From: Malachius bipustulatus
Lineage: Eukaryota > Arthropoda > Insecta > Coleoptera > Melyridae
DNA length: 64,000 bases
NCBI GenBank assembly: GCA_910589415.1
Contig: OU342630.1
Span: forward strand, 45,726,012 to 45,790,011
Direction: 5' to 3'
Shown: positions 11,201-20,800 of the stretch, piece after piece
Position numbering within the stretch: position 1 is the stretch's first letter
Layout of the letters: each line of letters begins with the position of its first letter
Translations under genes and position numbers: made by a program
The notes under the pieces: generated by a model
What the model was told of the DNA's origin: nothing
The model's input: the letters and a program-made list of their open reading frames with translations, nothing else
Database searches by the model: none

Positions 11201-11679
11201 TCACCCAGAACTTCCTGCATGGTTTCCAAATCACAAACAGAGATATTGGCGCCGGTGTCAAAGAGGGCTGTATAAGGTACGTCACACATTTTGACAGCTA
11301 TAAATGGTCTATTGTCAACAGGGTTAGATAATAAGATTGGAGCTATAACAGGTATTAAAGAGTCAGCACTTGGTTTAGGTATGTCCTTTTTAGGAGGTAT
11401 TCGAAAAGATTCGAAAAAGTTTGCAACTTTTTGCAACCATGATTTCCACTGTTCCTTTTGGATAGTGAAATCAACAAGATAACTGGAAGATACTAGTGCT
11501 GGTCTTTTGGAGAGGGAGGAGACTGATCGTCCTTTGACTTCAAGCTCTTTTCTACAAGGGCTCGCTTTGGGCGGCTTGTCTCTTGTTGTCGCACTGCACC
11601 CTGTTGTGCAACTTCGCCGTTTTTTGAACGAGAAGTGACTTTGAGAGAGTTCAGGAAATCTGCCGAACATGAGGGGCAT
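8212..11679 (-). CDS. pol: Ty3/gypsy Pol polyprotein (protease-RT-RNase H-integrase)
   Basis: 1155 codons counted from the first Met of the open frame, though it is probably made as a Gag-Pol fusion by -1 frameshifting. Visible in order: aspartic protease with DTGA at residues 141-144; reverse transcriptase with SIDLKQAFFQVPL near 396-408 and the YLDD box at 461-464; RNase H with TDAS at 612-615, the TERE glutamate region near 651-654 and YTDH near 677-680; integrase with H800, H807, C837 and C840 forming the zinc-binding HHCC set, and catalytic D870, D930 and E965, spaced D-59-D-34-E. The C-terminal part follows the usual Ty3 layout. No internal stop or frameshift and no missing key residue was seen, so it could be functional. 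Strong domain assignment; clade not resolved. Confidence 0.95.
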   Translation of the reverse strand: MPLMFGRFPELSQSHFSFKKRRSCTTGCSATTRDKPPKASPCRKELEVKGRSVSSLSKRPALVSSSYLVDFTIQKEQWKSWLQKVANFFESFRIPPKKDIPKPSADSLIPVIAPILLSNPVDNRPFIAVKMCDVPYTALFDTGANISVCDLETMQEVLGELPIPSKNSDLLCSLKNADGSPLSVIDIIELDLTIDDVTKKVQFHVVSSISPQIILGIDVARIFNMMINFVNESFEVHPGDPSSSLSPILPNELTVCAINKIQDISCLPPTDLSRLESTIDKFKSLARVDILPETNVLCHSIETKDAKPFRQRQYPLSPTLQQYLNEEVDKLLKLEIVEKSNSPWVSPVLLVRKKDKTYRMCFDGRKLNEITTHDSYPLPRIDTILSKLKDANYLTSIDLKQAFFQVPLDEESRPKTAFVVPGRGLFQFRRMPFGLRNSAQTQQRLMDTILGPALEPFVFVYLDDIIIATNSFEKHLEILREVYERLKDANLTVNFDKCHFCRDSLSFLGFIIDRNGLRVSEEKVKSIIESPVPHNTTGVRHVLGILQYYRRFIKDFSTISAPISALLHNRKKGQSITWNSEADQAFKLLKERLTTAPVLASPDFSKPFCIQTDASDFGLGAVLFQLEGDFEHPIAFASRMLSKAEKKYTVTERECLGVLFGIEYFRPYVEGANFTVYTDHASLLWLRTLKDPMGRVARWCLRLSQFDFDIKHRKGTCNVPADYLSRSISSISLQNFVPDDWYKDMVSKVTEFPEKYPDFTIKDNILYKHVKPRVEVMSNLSDWKIVVPTPNREEIIAQFHDPPTSAHFGVSKTLARISEVYYWPKMIISVKKYVRNCQVCGAHKAPNTARVGLMGNYKKINFPFQFLSIDFMGPFPRSKARNTQLLVVTDWFSKFVLVKPMPNATAAAVTKFLENQVFLIFGVPQILLCDNAQIFKSSLFTNLLKNYEVNLWYSARHLSQVNPTERTNRTILTAISSYIRDNHKDWDKNVYKIAQAINLSVSEVTKHAPAFLLFARNVPIDGTFYGPVSDNYLELPDDLSYVHREQDISKLPPIFSDIRDRLKKAYEVSKKHYDLRKRPDVFTEGDLVWKHTYPLSNAAKNFAAKLAPKFVLCRISKVVSKLVYELQDQEGNPLGRWHSKDLKVYRGEDPPKSDE

Positions 11680-12923
11680 TTAGACTTGTAGACATTTTTA
11701 TGACCACAGCCATAACAAAAAACTTTTCTAGGGAGATTACACCTTACATAGGTATGACCTTTGTTGGAACAATTCCAACAGGTGACTGCAGAAAGGTTAG
11801 TAACAGGGATCTTGGTGTTACTAGGTGTAGGTGCACCTTTAGTTGGTGTGCCTCTGGCTTTACGAGAAGAGAAAGAAGCTGGTTCTCCAGAACATGCTAG
11901 GTCTGAATTTAAGAGACTTTGAACCTTCTTAGAGGGAGGGGGGCGATATTGTTGGATAATAGTCCTATTATCTTCTAACTTCTTTCCAATGGAAATTATG
12001 TCCTGAATGTTGTTTACCTCAACAAGGGCAAGATGGTTTTGGAAGTAGGGATGAAGATTTTTCTTGATTATTTTAAATTGCTCCACTTCTGATGGAGGAG
12101 TAGACAATCTCTTAAATAAGCCTTGCATCGAGGCAACATAGATAGCAACTAACTCAAATTCACCATGAGTTCTTTGTTTGATTTCCTCTAATAGGTCATC
12201 ATCGTAAGAGAGGGGGAGAAAAGTAATTTTCAATTTATTCTTGAGATCTTCCCAAGAAATAATTGAGCTGGCAACACTGCGAAACCAAATCAGAGCCTTG
12301 TCTTCAAAAAGATCCATTGCCGAATCAAAAAGATCGCAATCTGAGACATTTCTCGACCTTTGAAGTTCTTTGACCTTTTCTAGAAATTGGATCAAATTAT
12401 CCTTAGAAGAGCCAGAAAATTTAATATTCCATTTATAAACTGGAACACTAGGTCTAGAATGAGTGGAGACAGTAGAGCTTGATGCACTCTGGGAATTGGG
12501 TGAGTTATCAGTTTGGTCTAGGGACTGGTCGTTTTTCAGAAGCCATTGACCTTCTAATTCTAAAGCCTCAGAAAATAAATCGTCAGCTAAAGCTTTTGCT
12601 TCAGGATCTTGATCAAGTTTGAATCTATTGATTCTAGAGATCACATGATTCAGACGACATTGAATTCTTTGACAGATAGGGTCATTAAGAGACAAGGGAG
12701 CGTCCTGTATTTTGATTTTCAAATCTGCAAGAGTCTTTTTCACCTCTGCAGAATCTTTGTCGAAGGGGTAGACAGATTCAGAAATAGAAAGAGGATTTTC
12801 TTCCCTATTTAACAGGGCACGAAACTGAATTCGTCTTTTCTCCTGTGTATTAAATGGGACTTGTTTTCTAATTGCTATTTCGTAAGCGAGTTCTTCACTT
12901 AATAAAGCTAGAACGGGATTCAT
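11493..12923 (-). CDS. gag: Ty3/gypsy Gag
   Basis: 476 codons from the first Met of the frame. Residues about 160-320 look like a retrotransposon Gag capsid domain (paired Trp at 213 and 224 in the WFRSVASSIISWEDLK segment, then a helical stretch). A CCHC knuckle follows: C382, C385, H390, C395. A second Cys cluster has C403, C406, C416 and C419, giving CX2CX9CX2C, with valine where a second CCHC knuckle would carry histidine; it may be a small zinc ribbon or a variant knuckle. Gag should form the capsid shell and package element RNA. Its 3' end overlaps pol by 187 bp, with pol in the -1 frame. It is preceded by a 0.7-kb leader. Confidence 0.93.
   Translation of the reverse strand: MNPVLALLSEELAYEIAIRKQVPFNTQEKRRIQFRALLNREENPLSISESVYPFDKDSAEVKKTLADLKIKIQDAPLSLNDPICQRIQCRLNHVISRINRFKLDQDPEAKALADDLFSEALELEGQWLLKNDQSLDQTDNSPNSQSASSSTVSTHSRPSVPVYKWNIKFSGSSKDNLIQFLEKVKELQRSRNVSDCDLFDSAMDLFEDKALIWFRSVASSIISWEDLKNKLKITFLPLSYDDDLLEEIKQRTHGEFELVAIYVASMQGLFKRLSTPPSEVEQFKIIKKNLHPYFQNHLALVEVNNIQDIISIGKKLEDNRTIIQQYRPPPSKKVQSLLNSDLACSGEPASFSSRKARGTPTKGAPTPSNTKIPVTNLSAVTCWNCSNKGHTYVRCNLPRKVFCYGCGHKNVYKSKCPSCSADFLNSLKVTSRSKNGEVAQQGAVRQQETSRPKRALVEKSLKSKDDQSPPSPKDQH
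11619..11625 (-). promoter_or_regulatory. -1 ribosomal frameshift site A-AAA-AAC
   Basis: On the minus strand AAAAAAC lies in the gag-pol overlap. In the gag frame it reads TCA AAA AAC, the register required of a slippery heptamer (Asn435 is the AAC). Slipping back one base leads into the pol frame at CGG CGA AGT without meeting a stop. Downstream, CGGC/GCCG and GTTG/CAAC, GCAC/GTGC pairings could form a stimulatory stem (inference). Confidence 0.85.
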
Positions 12924-13620
12924 GATTGAAATCTACTAAAGTCGGTAAGGTAGGGATCGTAAAAGCTATGTGACGCTATGGTGTATCTTTACACGTAAAG
13001 AATTCGTTTTCTACGTTTGACGTAAAGAATGCTAGGGATACGTCGCAACACTGCTCGTAGCTTTAGCGCTTGTCGGCACTATCATCAACAGCTGACTGGA
13101 GAGTCAAAGATTAATGGAAACCTAACCTAACTTAATGAGAAAATGGTAAGGTAATTTTCAGGGAAAGATTTTTGGATACAGTTTTCAAAGACAGCTTAAC
13201 TACAGAGCTCTCGTATCGAGTATCCTCTCCGTACGGAATTAAGCTTCTCTAAAACATGCTCGAGACATCACGACGGTATAATCAACCACTCCGTAAAGCT
13301 CCCTGACGGGTTACCCTTTAGCGGCAGTGTAGCGGTAAGAAAAAGTAGGTATTTTCGCGGCACGGCACTTTGCACAAAGATAATTAGGTAGGTACACATA
13401 TATTAGGGAACAATAATGCTTAAAACTAAATCATGCAAAAGCTTTCAATAAAAAATTCATGCAGTAAGCAACAAGAGAAATTTATATAAATATCAAGTGA
13501 TATCGCAGACAAATCGTAAAGTTCAAATAATTATGAGATTTATTTTATGAAAATCCTAGATACATAAAAGCCAAATAAGATAAAGATAAATTGGATTTCT
13601 AATTCAAAGAAGTAAACGTT
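12924..13620 (-). other. Untranslated leader of the LTR element
   Basis: Region between the primer binding site and the gag start. No long frame. It holds a few GATA/GGTAAG-type strings like those of the 3' region and probably carries the packaging signal (inference). Confidence 0.6.
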
Positions 13621-13638
13621 CCACACCGGGGAGTGCCA
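13621..13638 (-). other. Primer binding site
   Basis: Two bases inside the 5' LTR on the minus strand lies TGGCACTCCCCGGTGTGG, starting with the TGG that complements a tRNA 3' CCA. I could not match it confidently to a specific tRNA; the resemblance to tRNA-Asn or tRNA-Asp 3' ends is partial. Confidence 0.7.
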
Positions 13639-13640
13639 AT

Positions 13641-15244
13641 TGCTGCGGTCGGGCTAATTAGATTAGGCTCTGGGCCAATTAAAATGATTCTTGGCCAATT
13701 AAAATTCGATCGTTGTTGAAATAATTGCCGACTTACCTTCGTTGGGCCGAAGTATTAATTGATGCACTAAAATCTCATTCAGATTTCATGCGACTGTAGT
13801 AGCATCAGCAGCATAAAGCGGTACGGTTTAATTACCCCTAAGATATAAGGTACTGGGATGCCAGATGACCTTTTAATTTTGAATAATAGATCTAAAGTAA
13901 CCTGAACTATAAAGGCATCAAAATTCACTCAGGTTATGAGATGTTAATAATTTCCAACTACTGTAGTATCTACCTACTGAATAATAAAGTTGATCTTTTA
14001 ATGAAAAGTATATTTATGAATTCTGTTTACAAAATAACTTATTGAAATTCTATGGTTATGAAATTACTAATTAATTGATCATGAAGTTAATTGCAAAATA
14101 TCTCATTTAACAGTTTAACTGATAGAGAAAATAGATATCTATCTTTCCTTCACATAATAATTGACAAGTTCATTTCAAGTATTACTTGAATAATAATGGT
14201 AATGATTGTATATCAGGTATTTCAAAGTTATTATTAATATAAGTTTTAATTAATAAAACATCAATCTCTCGACAAGATAAGGCAATAGAACGACACAAAA
14301 ATCCTAACAAATTTCTCTGATATCACTCTGAGCAATAAAAGGTTATGTCACACTTTGCTTACTGATACGACATTTGCCTTCCTTGGAATGTCGTGCCGAG
14401 ACTGGAGAGCGGGGCCCTGGACGAAATCTCAGGATAAGAGACCGTGGTCTCCCTCTGGGGTGGCAGAAAGACTGGTGGATGGAGTCGTGTCCCGTGGGAA
14501 CACGTGCCTGACACTGGTAGCGTGGTCGTCCTTCGAGGTTAGATGAAACTCGAAAATATGGGGCTCCGAATGTTGAGATCCAGTATTTAGGGGCAGGTAG
14601 CAGCAAAACCTTCAGATAATGTAGGAGATTCCTTCCATAAAAGCAGATATTCGGACGTAGAAAGTATGAAAACCAATATGGCGTCTGCGAAGACAGGTGG
14701 GGTTCAACTCCGTAGATAGGTTTTCCGACGAAATAAGATAGTGCCCCGATTGATAGGGTAGGTAGAAAAGAACTATAACAATATATAAACTCTATTAGAG
14801 AAAGTTTCAGATAGTTTGAACAATTTACTTACCCGATATAATAATCGGTCCTTAGATAAAGAGAAAAGGTAGGGGTGCGACTGGTCGCTTCAAGCACCAA
14901 GAATGGAAGATGGCCGAGCCTGTTCCAGACTCGCGAAAAGGACCAATCCTTTTGCGCAACTCAAAAGGGTGTTAGTTCATCTTCCGAAACTACATCACAG
15001 CGACATCTGTGTTTCTAGTTAATCGAAAAGGAAGATTGTAGGAGAAAGAAGTTACAGATTGTACTACAAGGTAGGGATCTTGAACTTGCCTAGTTTAGTT
15101 AGTTTTACCACTCGGCAACAGGTGGCGATGTTAGTTCAAAATTCATATTTTCGGAACCTTAATAGCAAGGATTTAGACAATGATATCTTATTTAATAATA
15201 TTAAATGGAGCTAATTAAAGAATAAAACCTTTAACGACGTTACA
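13641..15244 (-). repeat. 5' LTR (1604 bp)
   Basis: Pair of the LTR at 3956-5559, differing at the two positions noticed. It should hold the promoter and poly(A) signals of the element; I could not place a TATA box with confidence. Confidence 0.95.
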
Positions 15245-15248
15245 AGGA
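15245..15248. repeat. 4-bp target site duplication (AGGA), right
   Basis: Matches AGGA at 3952-3955 on the other side of the LTR element. Confidence 0.85.
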
Positions 15249-15424
15249 TTCGTTTCATTAATATTACATAGAATGGCACAATCATTTTAATATTTTTCTG
15301 GTTGGCCCAAATTTTACCTAATTACTAATGAAATCGTGAACCTCTAGTTGGATCTCGGAAATTTCTAAAAAAGTCTGGTAGGTATAGTAAGTATGCCGAC
15401 AATAATATGTAGGTATACGTATAA

Positions 15425-16720
15425 TACGAGGGTGATTTGATAAATAACTTGGTTCGTATACTAGTAGATGGTGCTAACGTCATCTGTATATGTTTTCATA
15501 AAGTTTACTTCCTATGAATACATAATCTGTGTTTTCAAGTTATTCTGACAGTAATTCGTTGTTTGACAGCTGCTTAAACAGAAATGTTTAGAGTAACAGT
15601 GAAAAATGGATAAAATTGGAATTCGTGGTGTGATTCAATTCTTTTTTCTGGGAGGGAAAACAGCGAAGGAAATACATGAGAGGATTTTACCTACATTGTG
15701 TGACTCATGTCCCTCCTATGAAACCGTTCTACTTTGGGTAAATGAGTTCAAGCGTGGAAGAACAAGCATCGTGGATGCAACACGTCCTGGAGCTCCAAAA
15801 TCAGCTGTGACTCCCGAAATCATCGATAAAGTTCATGATCTGGTTTTAGCTGACAGAAGAGTAAAAGTAAAAATGCCACAGGCATCTCAACTGAGCGAGT
15901 TTACTTTATTTTGCACAATGAATTGCACATGAAAAAATTATACGCGAGATAGGTGCCACGTCTACTCACTCCTGAGCAAAATCGAATTCGCATGCAAACA
16001 TCTTCTGACAACTTGCAATTGTTTAAGACGAATTCAATGGAGTTTTTGCGTCGTTGTGTGACAATGGACGAAACATGGATACATCATTGTATCCTGGTAA
16101 CAAAACAGCAGTCAAGACAATGGATTGCATATTGCATAATATGGCGAAACGGCTCCGAAAAAGGCCAAATGTGTTCCGTCCGCTGTAAAGGTGATGGCGT
16201 CGGTATTTTGGGATTCAAAAGGAATTCTCCTAATTGATTACCTAGAAAAGGGAAAAACCATTACCAGAGAATATTATGTATCACTTTTGGACAACTAAAA
16301 GCAGCAATAACTGAGAAACGTCCGAGAATATCCAAAAAAAGATGTTGTTCCATCATGACAACGTGCCAGTGCATTCAAGCCGTGTCGCCCAGCAAAAGTT
16401 GGAAGAGTTGCGATTCCAATTGGTTCCGCATCCTGCCTATTCACCAGATTTAGCTCCCTCGGACTTTCATCTGTTCCCAAAATTCAAAACTTTCCTGGTG
16501 GGACGAAAATTTGAGTCAACTGAAGGAGTCATAGAGGAAGTAAATGAGTATTTTGCAAGCCTTGAAGAAACGCATTTCCACGAAGGAACGTCGAAGTTGG
16601 AGAAACATCGAGGTAGTGCTTAGAACTTAAAGGGGATTATATTAAAAAATAGAGGCCATTACAAAACTCAAATTGTTTTCATTCATATCAAACCAAGTTG
16701 CTTATCAAACGACCCTCGTA
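15425..16720 (+). mobile_element. Mariner element, copy 1 (broken)
   Basis: The element proper is 15427-16718 (1292 bp) with TA at both sides. Terminal inverted repeats of about 28 bp (CGAGGGTGATTTGATAAATA at the left) match between ends with a few mismatches. The GGTTTGATAAGT-like TIR and the transposase recall the irritans group of mariners, a tentative placement. It is about 1.2 kb from the second copy and very similar to it. Confidence 0.92.
15606..16623 (+). pseudogene. Mariner transposase, frameshifted (copy 1)
   Basis: The reading starts MDKIGIRGVIQ and carries a helix-turn-helix N-terminal part. It breaks into separate frames at 15606-15932, 15953-16237 and 16342-16623, against about 345 residues for an intact mariner transposase. 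All three catalytic aspartates can still be seen in the pieces: MDETW near 16065, HHDN near 16350 and YSPDLAPSD near 16440-16465, the last two 34 residues apart (D34D, the mariner signature). Small deletions and premature stops make it non-functional. Confidence 0.9.
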
Positions 16721-17209
16721 TGTCCAGCTGCTCAATTTCGCAATTTTTTTGTTTGTCCAAATAATTAAAAATATTCTTCTTCAAGACTTCTTATGCTGGG
16801 AGGTGCATTAAAAATTCAACAGTTTCGTAATTTGATATTTTATGGTTCCAGATATACCCAGTGGTGGGAATTCCGCAAATGACCTTAAGTAAGATAACTT
16901 GAAATATTTGTATTTCATTATACATACAGTGTGAATCATAAATGTAACGAATAAATTCATTTCCTCAGTTAATATTTGTAGAATAAAAAAACCGATACAG
17001 GTCAATTTTTTAATTTAATCTACCTATGTTCTATTGACGTAACATTTTTTATACAGCCTGTTCCTGGGCCCAGTAATGACGGCATTGTCTATTTTTCCTA
17101 AATAGGAACCTGTATATTATTGTATTTTTATATTTCTGGAGAAAATCCAGTACCTAAGTACTTTTTACAGTTGCAGTTTAAATTGAGCAGGTGGTGAGTT
17201 ATAGAAAGT

Positions 17210-18506
17210 TACGAGGGTGGTTTGATAAGTAACTTGGTTCGTATACTAGTAGATGGTGCTAACGTCATCTGTATATGTTTTCATAAAGTTAACTTCCTAT
17301 GAATACATAATCTGTGGGTTCAAGTCATTCTGACAGTAATTCATTGTTTGGCAGTTGTTTAAACGGAAGTGGTTAAAGTAACAGTGAAAAATGGATAAAA
17401 TTGGAATTCGTGGTGTGATTCAATTCTTTTTTCTGAGAGGGAAAACAGTGAAGGAAATACATGAGAGGATTTTACCTACATTGGGTGACTCATGTCCCTC
17501 CTATGAAACCGTTCTACTTTGGGTAAATGAGTCCAAGCGTGGAAGAACAAGCATCGTGGATGCAACACGTCCTGGAGCTCCAAAATCAGCTGTGACACCC
17601 GAAATCATCGATAAAGTTCTTGATCTGGTTTTAGCTGACAGAAGAGTAAAAGTGCGCAGGTTAGCAAATGCCACAGGCATCTCAACTGAGCGAGATTACT
17701 TTATTTTGCACAATGAATTGCACATGAAAAAATTATGCGCGAGATGGGTGCCGCGTCTACTCACTCCTGAGCAAAAGCGAATTCGCATGCAAACATCTGC
17801 TGACATTTGCAATTGTTTAAGAAGAATCCAATGGAGTTTTTGCGTCGTTTTGTGACAATGAACGAAACATGGATACATCATTATATCCAGGAAACAAAAC
17901 AGCAGTCAAGACAATGGATTGCACATGACGAAACGGCTCCGAAAAAGGCCAAATGCGTTCCGTCCGCTGTAAAGGTGATGGCGTCGGTATTTTGGGATGC
18001 AAAAAGAATTCTCTTAATTGATAACCTAGAAAAGGGAATAACCATTACCAGAGAATATTGTGCATCACTTTTGGACCAAGTAAAAGCAGCAATAACTGAG
18101 AAACGTCCGAGAATATCCAAAAAAAAGATGTTGTTCCATCATGACAACTCGCCAGTGCATTCAAGCCGTGCCGCCCAGCAAAAATTGGTCGAGTTGCGAT
18201 TCCAATTGGTTCCGCATCCTCCCTATTCGCCAGATTTAGCTCCCTCGGACTTGCATATGTTCCCAAAACTCAAAACTTTCCTGGTGGGATGAAAATTTGA
18301 GTCAACAGAAGGAGTCATAGAGGAAGTAAATGAGTATCTTGCAAGCCTTGAAGAAACACATTTGCACGAAGGAACCGCGAAGCTGGAGAAGCGTTGGGGT
18401 AGTGCGTAGAACTTCGAGGGGATTATGTTTAAAAATAAAGGCCATTACAAAACTCAAATTGTTTTCATTCATATCAAACCAAGTTACTTATCAAACCACC
18501 CTCGTA
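17210..18506 (+). mobile_element. Mariner element, copy 2 (broken), inserted in a palindrome
   Basis: The element proper is 17212-18504 (1293 bp) flanked by TA. The TIRs CGAGGGTGGTTTGATAAGTA and CGAGGGTGGTTTGATAAGTA (read inward from each end) are identical over this span, better preserved than in copy 1. It interrupts the left half of the surrounding fold-back element. Confidence 0.93.
17391..18410 (+). pseudogene. Mariner transposase, frameshifted (copy 2)
   Basis: Starts MDKIGIRGVIQ like copy 1. Frame 17391-17855 carries the DNA-binding half, including WVPRLLTPEQ; frame 17807-18292 carries the catalytic half and then meets a stop after KTFLVG. The first catalytic aspartate is lost (MNETW instead of MDETW), while HHDN and YSPDLAPSD remain. 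One frameshift near 17810-17850, the D-to-N change and an early stop make it inactive, although its TIRs are intact and could be mobilised in trans. Confidence 0.9.
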
Positions 18507-19145
18507 TAGAGTTACAGAAGTGAAAATGGAAATTTTTTATTTTGAAAACAGTATTTATGAGTGCATCGGAAACAGCTCCAAATATCGGAAAACGGCTTAC
18601 ATGTCCCTTTCTCAATGTTTAACGTGTTACTTTAGAGGTTACTTGAAATTTTTGTACAGAGTGATCAAAAATCTGATAATTTTCATCACCCTGTATTAAA
18701 ATCTAAACCACATATTAGTAGGATACCATGTGAAAAAATATTAAGATAGGAACACGTAAGCCGTTTTCCGATATTTGGAGCTGTTCAGACGTACCTATAT
18801 ACACTGCTTTCTAAATGGAAAAATGCGATTTTCGCTCGTTTATAACTACTCATAAGCTACTCAATTTGAACTGCAACTATAAATATTTTAAATATTTTTA
18901 AATATTTTAAAAGATAGACAATGTCGTCATTACTGAGCCAAGGAAATTCTTTTTTTTTTAATAATTCTACAAATATTAACTGAGAAAATCAGTTTATTCA
19001 TTACATATGATTCACCCTGTATATCAGATAAATCACTTTTATCTAAATACCAAATACCCCTGTTAATTTCTGGTATAAGCTTGTACATTTTATGTTTTAT
19101 AAGCTTTTTTTTAACGTATTTTACGAGTACTATAAATTATCGATC

Positions 19146-20800
19146 TAAACTGCTCAACAAATGAAACGTTACATGATCAAATTTGCCCTAACTTTGGCAC
19201 TGATAAAATTTGGATTGTTTCGAGCAATTCAATTTTTGTTTCGAGGGTTCACTAGTTCAATCCCTTGTTTATCAGTCCGTATGTTTGCAAGAACTTGGTA
19301 CTTCACACAAAGTTTATATAGGGTGGTAGATAAAACAGTTCAAAATCTCAGAAAGTTCAGCTTGCTCCCATTTGATCAAAGATTTTTCTTTTTGAATTTC
19401 AACACAAAGATCATGAAGATGGACCTCATATCTCGAAACGGTTTTCGAATTTTCCGATTATTTCTTTTATTTACAGGGTGATCTCAAAATAACTACTTTT
19501 TGGTGTGGCAATGATAACTTTGTTACCCGTGACTCGATTTTCAAAATGTAGGGCTCATTTTAAAGCTAAAGCTTCAAGCAAGAACACGCAAGATTGATAA
19601 TCGCCTAAGGACAAAAATTGAAAATACAGGGTTGTATTAAAACTAACCCAAACTTGAATGGCTTCCGAAATCTGGTATTAAGGAAAATTTTAAATAAAGT
19701 CAAGTTGCTTTCAAACAAACCATTCATTCTGAATACTTCAAGATGTTCTTCGCTTGCATGAGTTAAGAATTGTTGACATAAGAACAAAATTACAACTTCG
19801 TGTTTTCGAAGTGAAAATCGTCATTTTTCAAGTTCAAGGCCCTGTACAACGAAAACGGCTGAAGATAGAGAAAAACGGCTTACATGTCCATATTTTACTT
19901 TTTCATGTACTATTCTATGGTATAGAAACATTTGTGCTTTCTTTGATTTTTTTATTTGGCGACGCGTGGAGAAATCTCAGAATTTTTCAAATTTTTTATC
20001 ATCCTGTATAAACATTTTATCTACATCATGGGATAGTACATGAAAAGTTAAAATAGGGACATGTAAGCCGTTTTTCTCTATCTTGAACCGTTTTCAATGT
20101 ACAGGGCCTTGAACTTGAAAAATGACGATTTTCACTTCGAAAACACGAAGTTGTAATTTTGTTCTTATGTCAACAATTCTTAACTCATGCAAGCGAAGAA
20201 CATCTTGAAGTATTCAGAATGAATGGTTTGTTTGAAAGCAACTTGACTTTATTTAAAATTTTCCTTAATACCAGATTTCGGAAGCCATTCAGATTTGGGT
20301 TAGTTTTAATACAACCCTGTATTTTCAATTCTTGTCCTTAGGCGATTATCAATCTTGCGTGTTCTTGCTTAAAGTTTTAGCTTTAAAATGAGCCCTACAT
20401 TTTGAAAATCGAGTCACGGGTAACAAAGTTATCATTGCCACACCAAAAAGTAGTTATTTTGAGATCACCCTGTAAATAAAAGAAATAATCGGAAAATTCG
20501 AAAACCGTTTCGAGATATGAGGTCCATCTTCATGATCTTTGTGTTGAAATTTAAAAAGAAAAATCTTTGATCAAATGGGAGCAAGCTGAACTTTCTGAGA
20601 TTTTGAACTGTTTTATCTACCACCCTATATAAACTTTGTGTGAAGTACCAAGTTCTTGCAAACATACGGACTGGTAAACAAGGGATTGAACTAGGGAACC
20701 CTCGAAACAAAAATTGAATTGCTCGAAACAATCCAAATTTTATCAGTGCCAAAGTTAGGGCAAATTTGGTCATGTAACGTTTCATTTGTTGAGCAGTTTA
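19146..20800. repeat. 1655-bp palindrome (fold-back element)
   Basis: Arms of about 800 bp are reverse complements from TAAACTGCTCAAC at 19146 to GAGCAGTTTA ending at 20800. The 106-codon frames at 19161-19481 (plus) and 20465-20785 (minus) are nearly identical proteins because they are the same sequence on opposite arms; likewise 19605-19787 and 20159-20341. The central ~400 bp (19800-20160) is a member of the gtaagccgttttt core family flanking atcatcctgtata. No transposase is encoded. Confidence 0.9.

Larger units (their letters stand above)
3956..15244 (-). mobile_element. Complete Ty3/gypsy LTR retrotransposon, 11.3 kb, minus strand
   Basis: Two 1604-bp LTRs flank an internal region that reads, on the minus strand: primer binding site, untranslated leader, gag, overlapping pol, a long non-coding 3' region and a purine-rich tract. 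The pol domain order protease, reverse transcriptase, RNase H, integrase defines Ty3/gypsy (Metaviridae). No envelope-like gene is visible between pol and the 3' LTR. AGGA duplications flank it. I noticed only two substitutions between the LTRs (3975/13660 and 4437/14122), and both long frames are open, so insertion looks recent. The clade within Ty3/gypsy was not resolved. Confidence 0.95.
16924..19022. repeat. ~0.8-kb palindromic element split by a mariner
   Basis: Left arm 16924-17209 and right arm 18507-19022 are reverse complements at the ends (ATACAGTGTGAATCAT... / ...ATGATTCACCCTGTAT) and at inner strings such as cagttaatatttgtagaat, cagtaatgacg and cggaaaacggcttacatg. Removing the mariner leaves about 805 bp. 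The centre carries TACAGAGTGATCAAAAAT facing its complement. It belongs to the ACATGTAAGCCGTTTT family. Confidence 0.85.

Noticed and set aside
19161..20785. Paired 106-, 60- and 85-codon ORFs as possible genes
   Set aside because: They are mirror images on the two arms of one palindrome, with no match to any protein family I know. The same applies to 2467-3299, 55204-55696 and 62114-63837.
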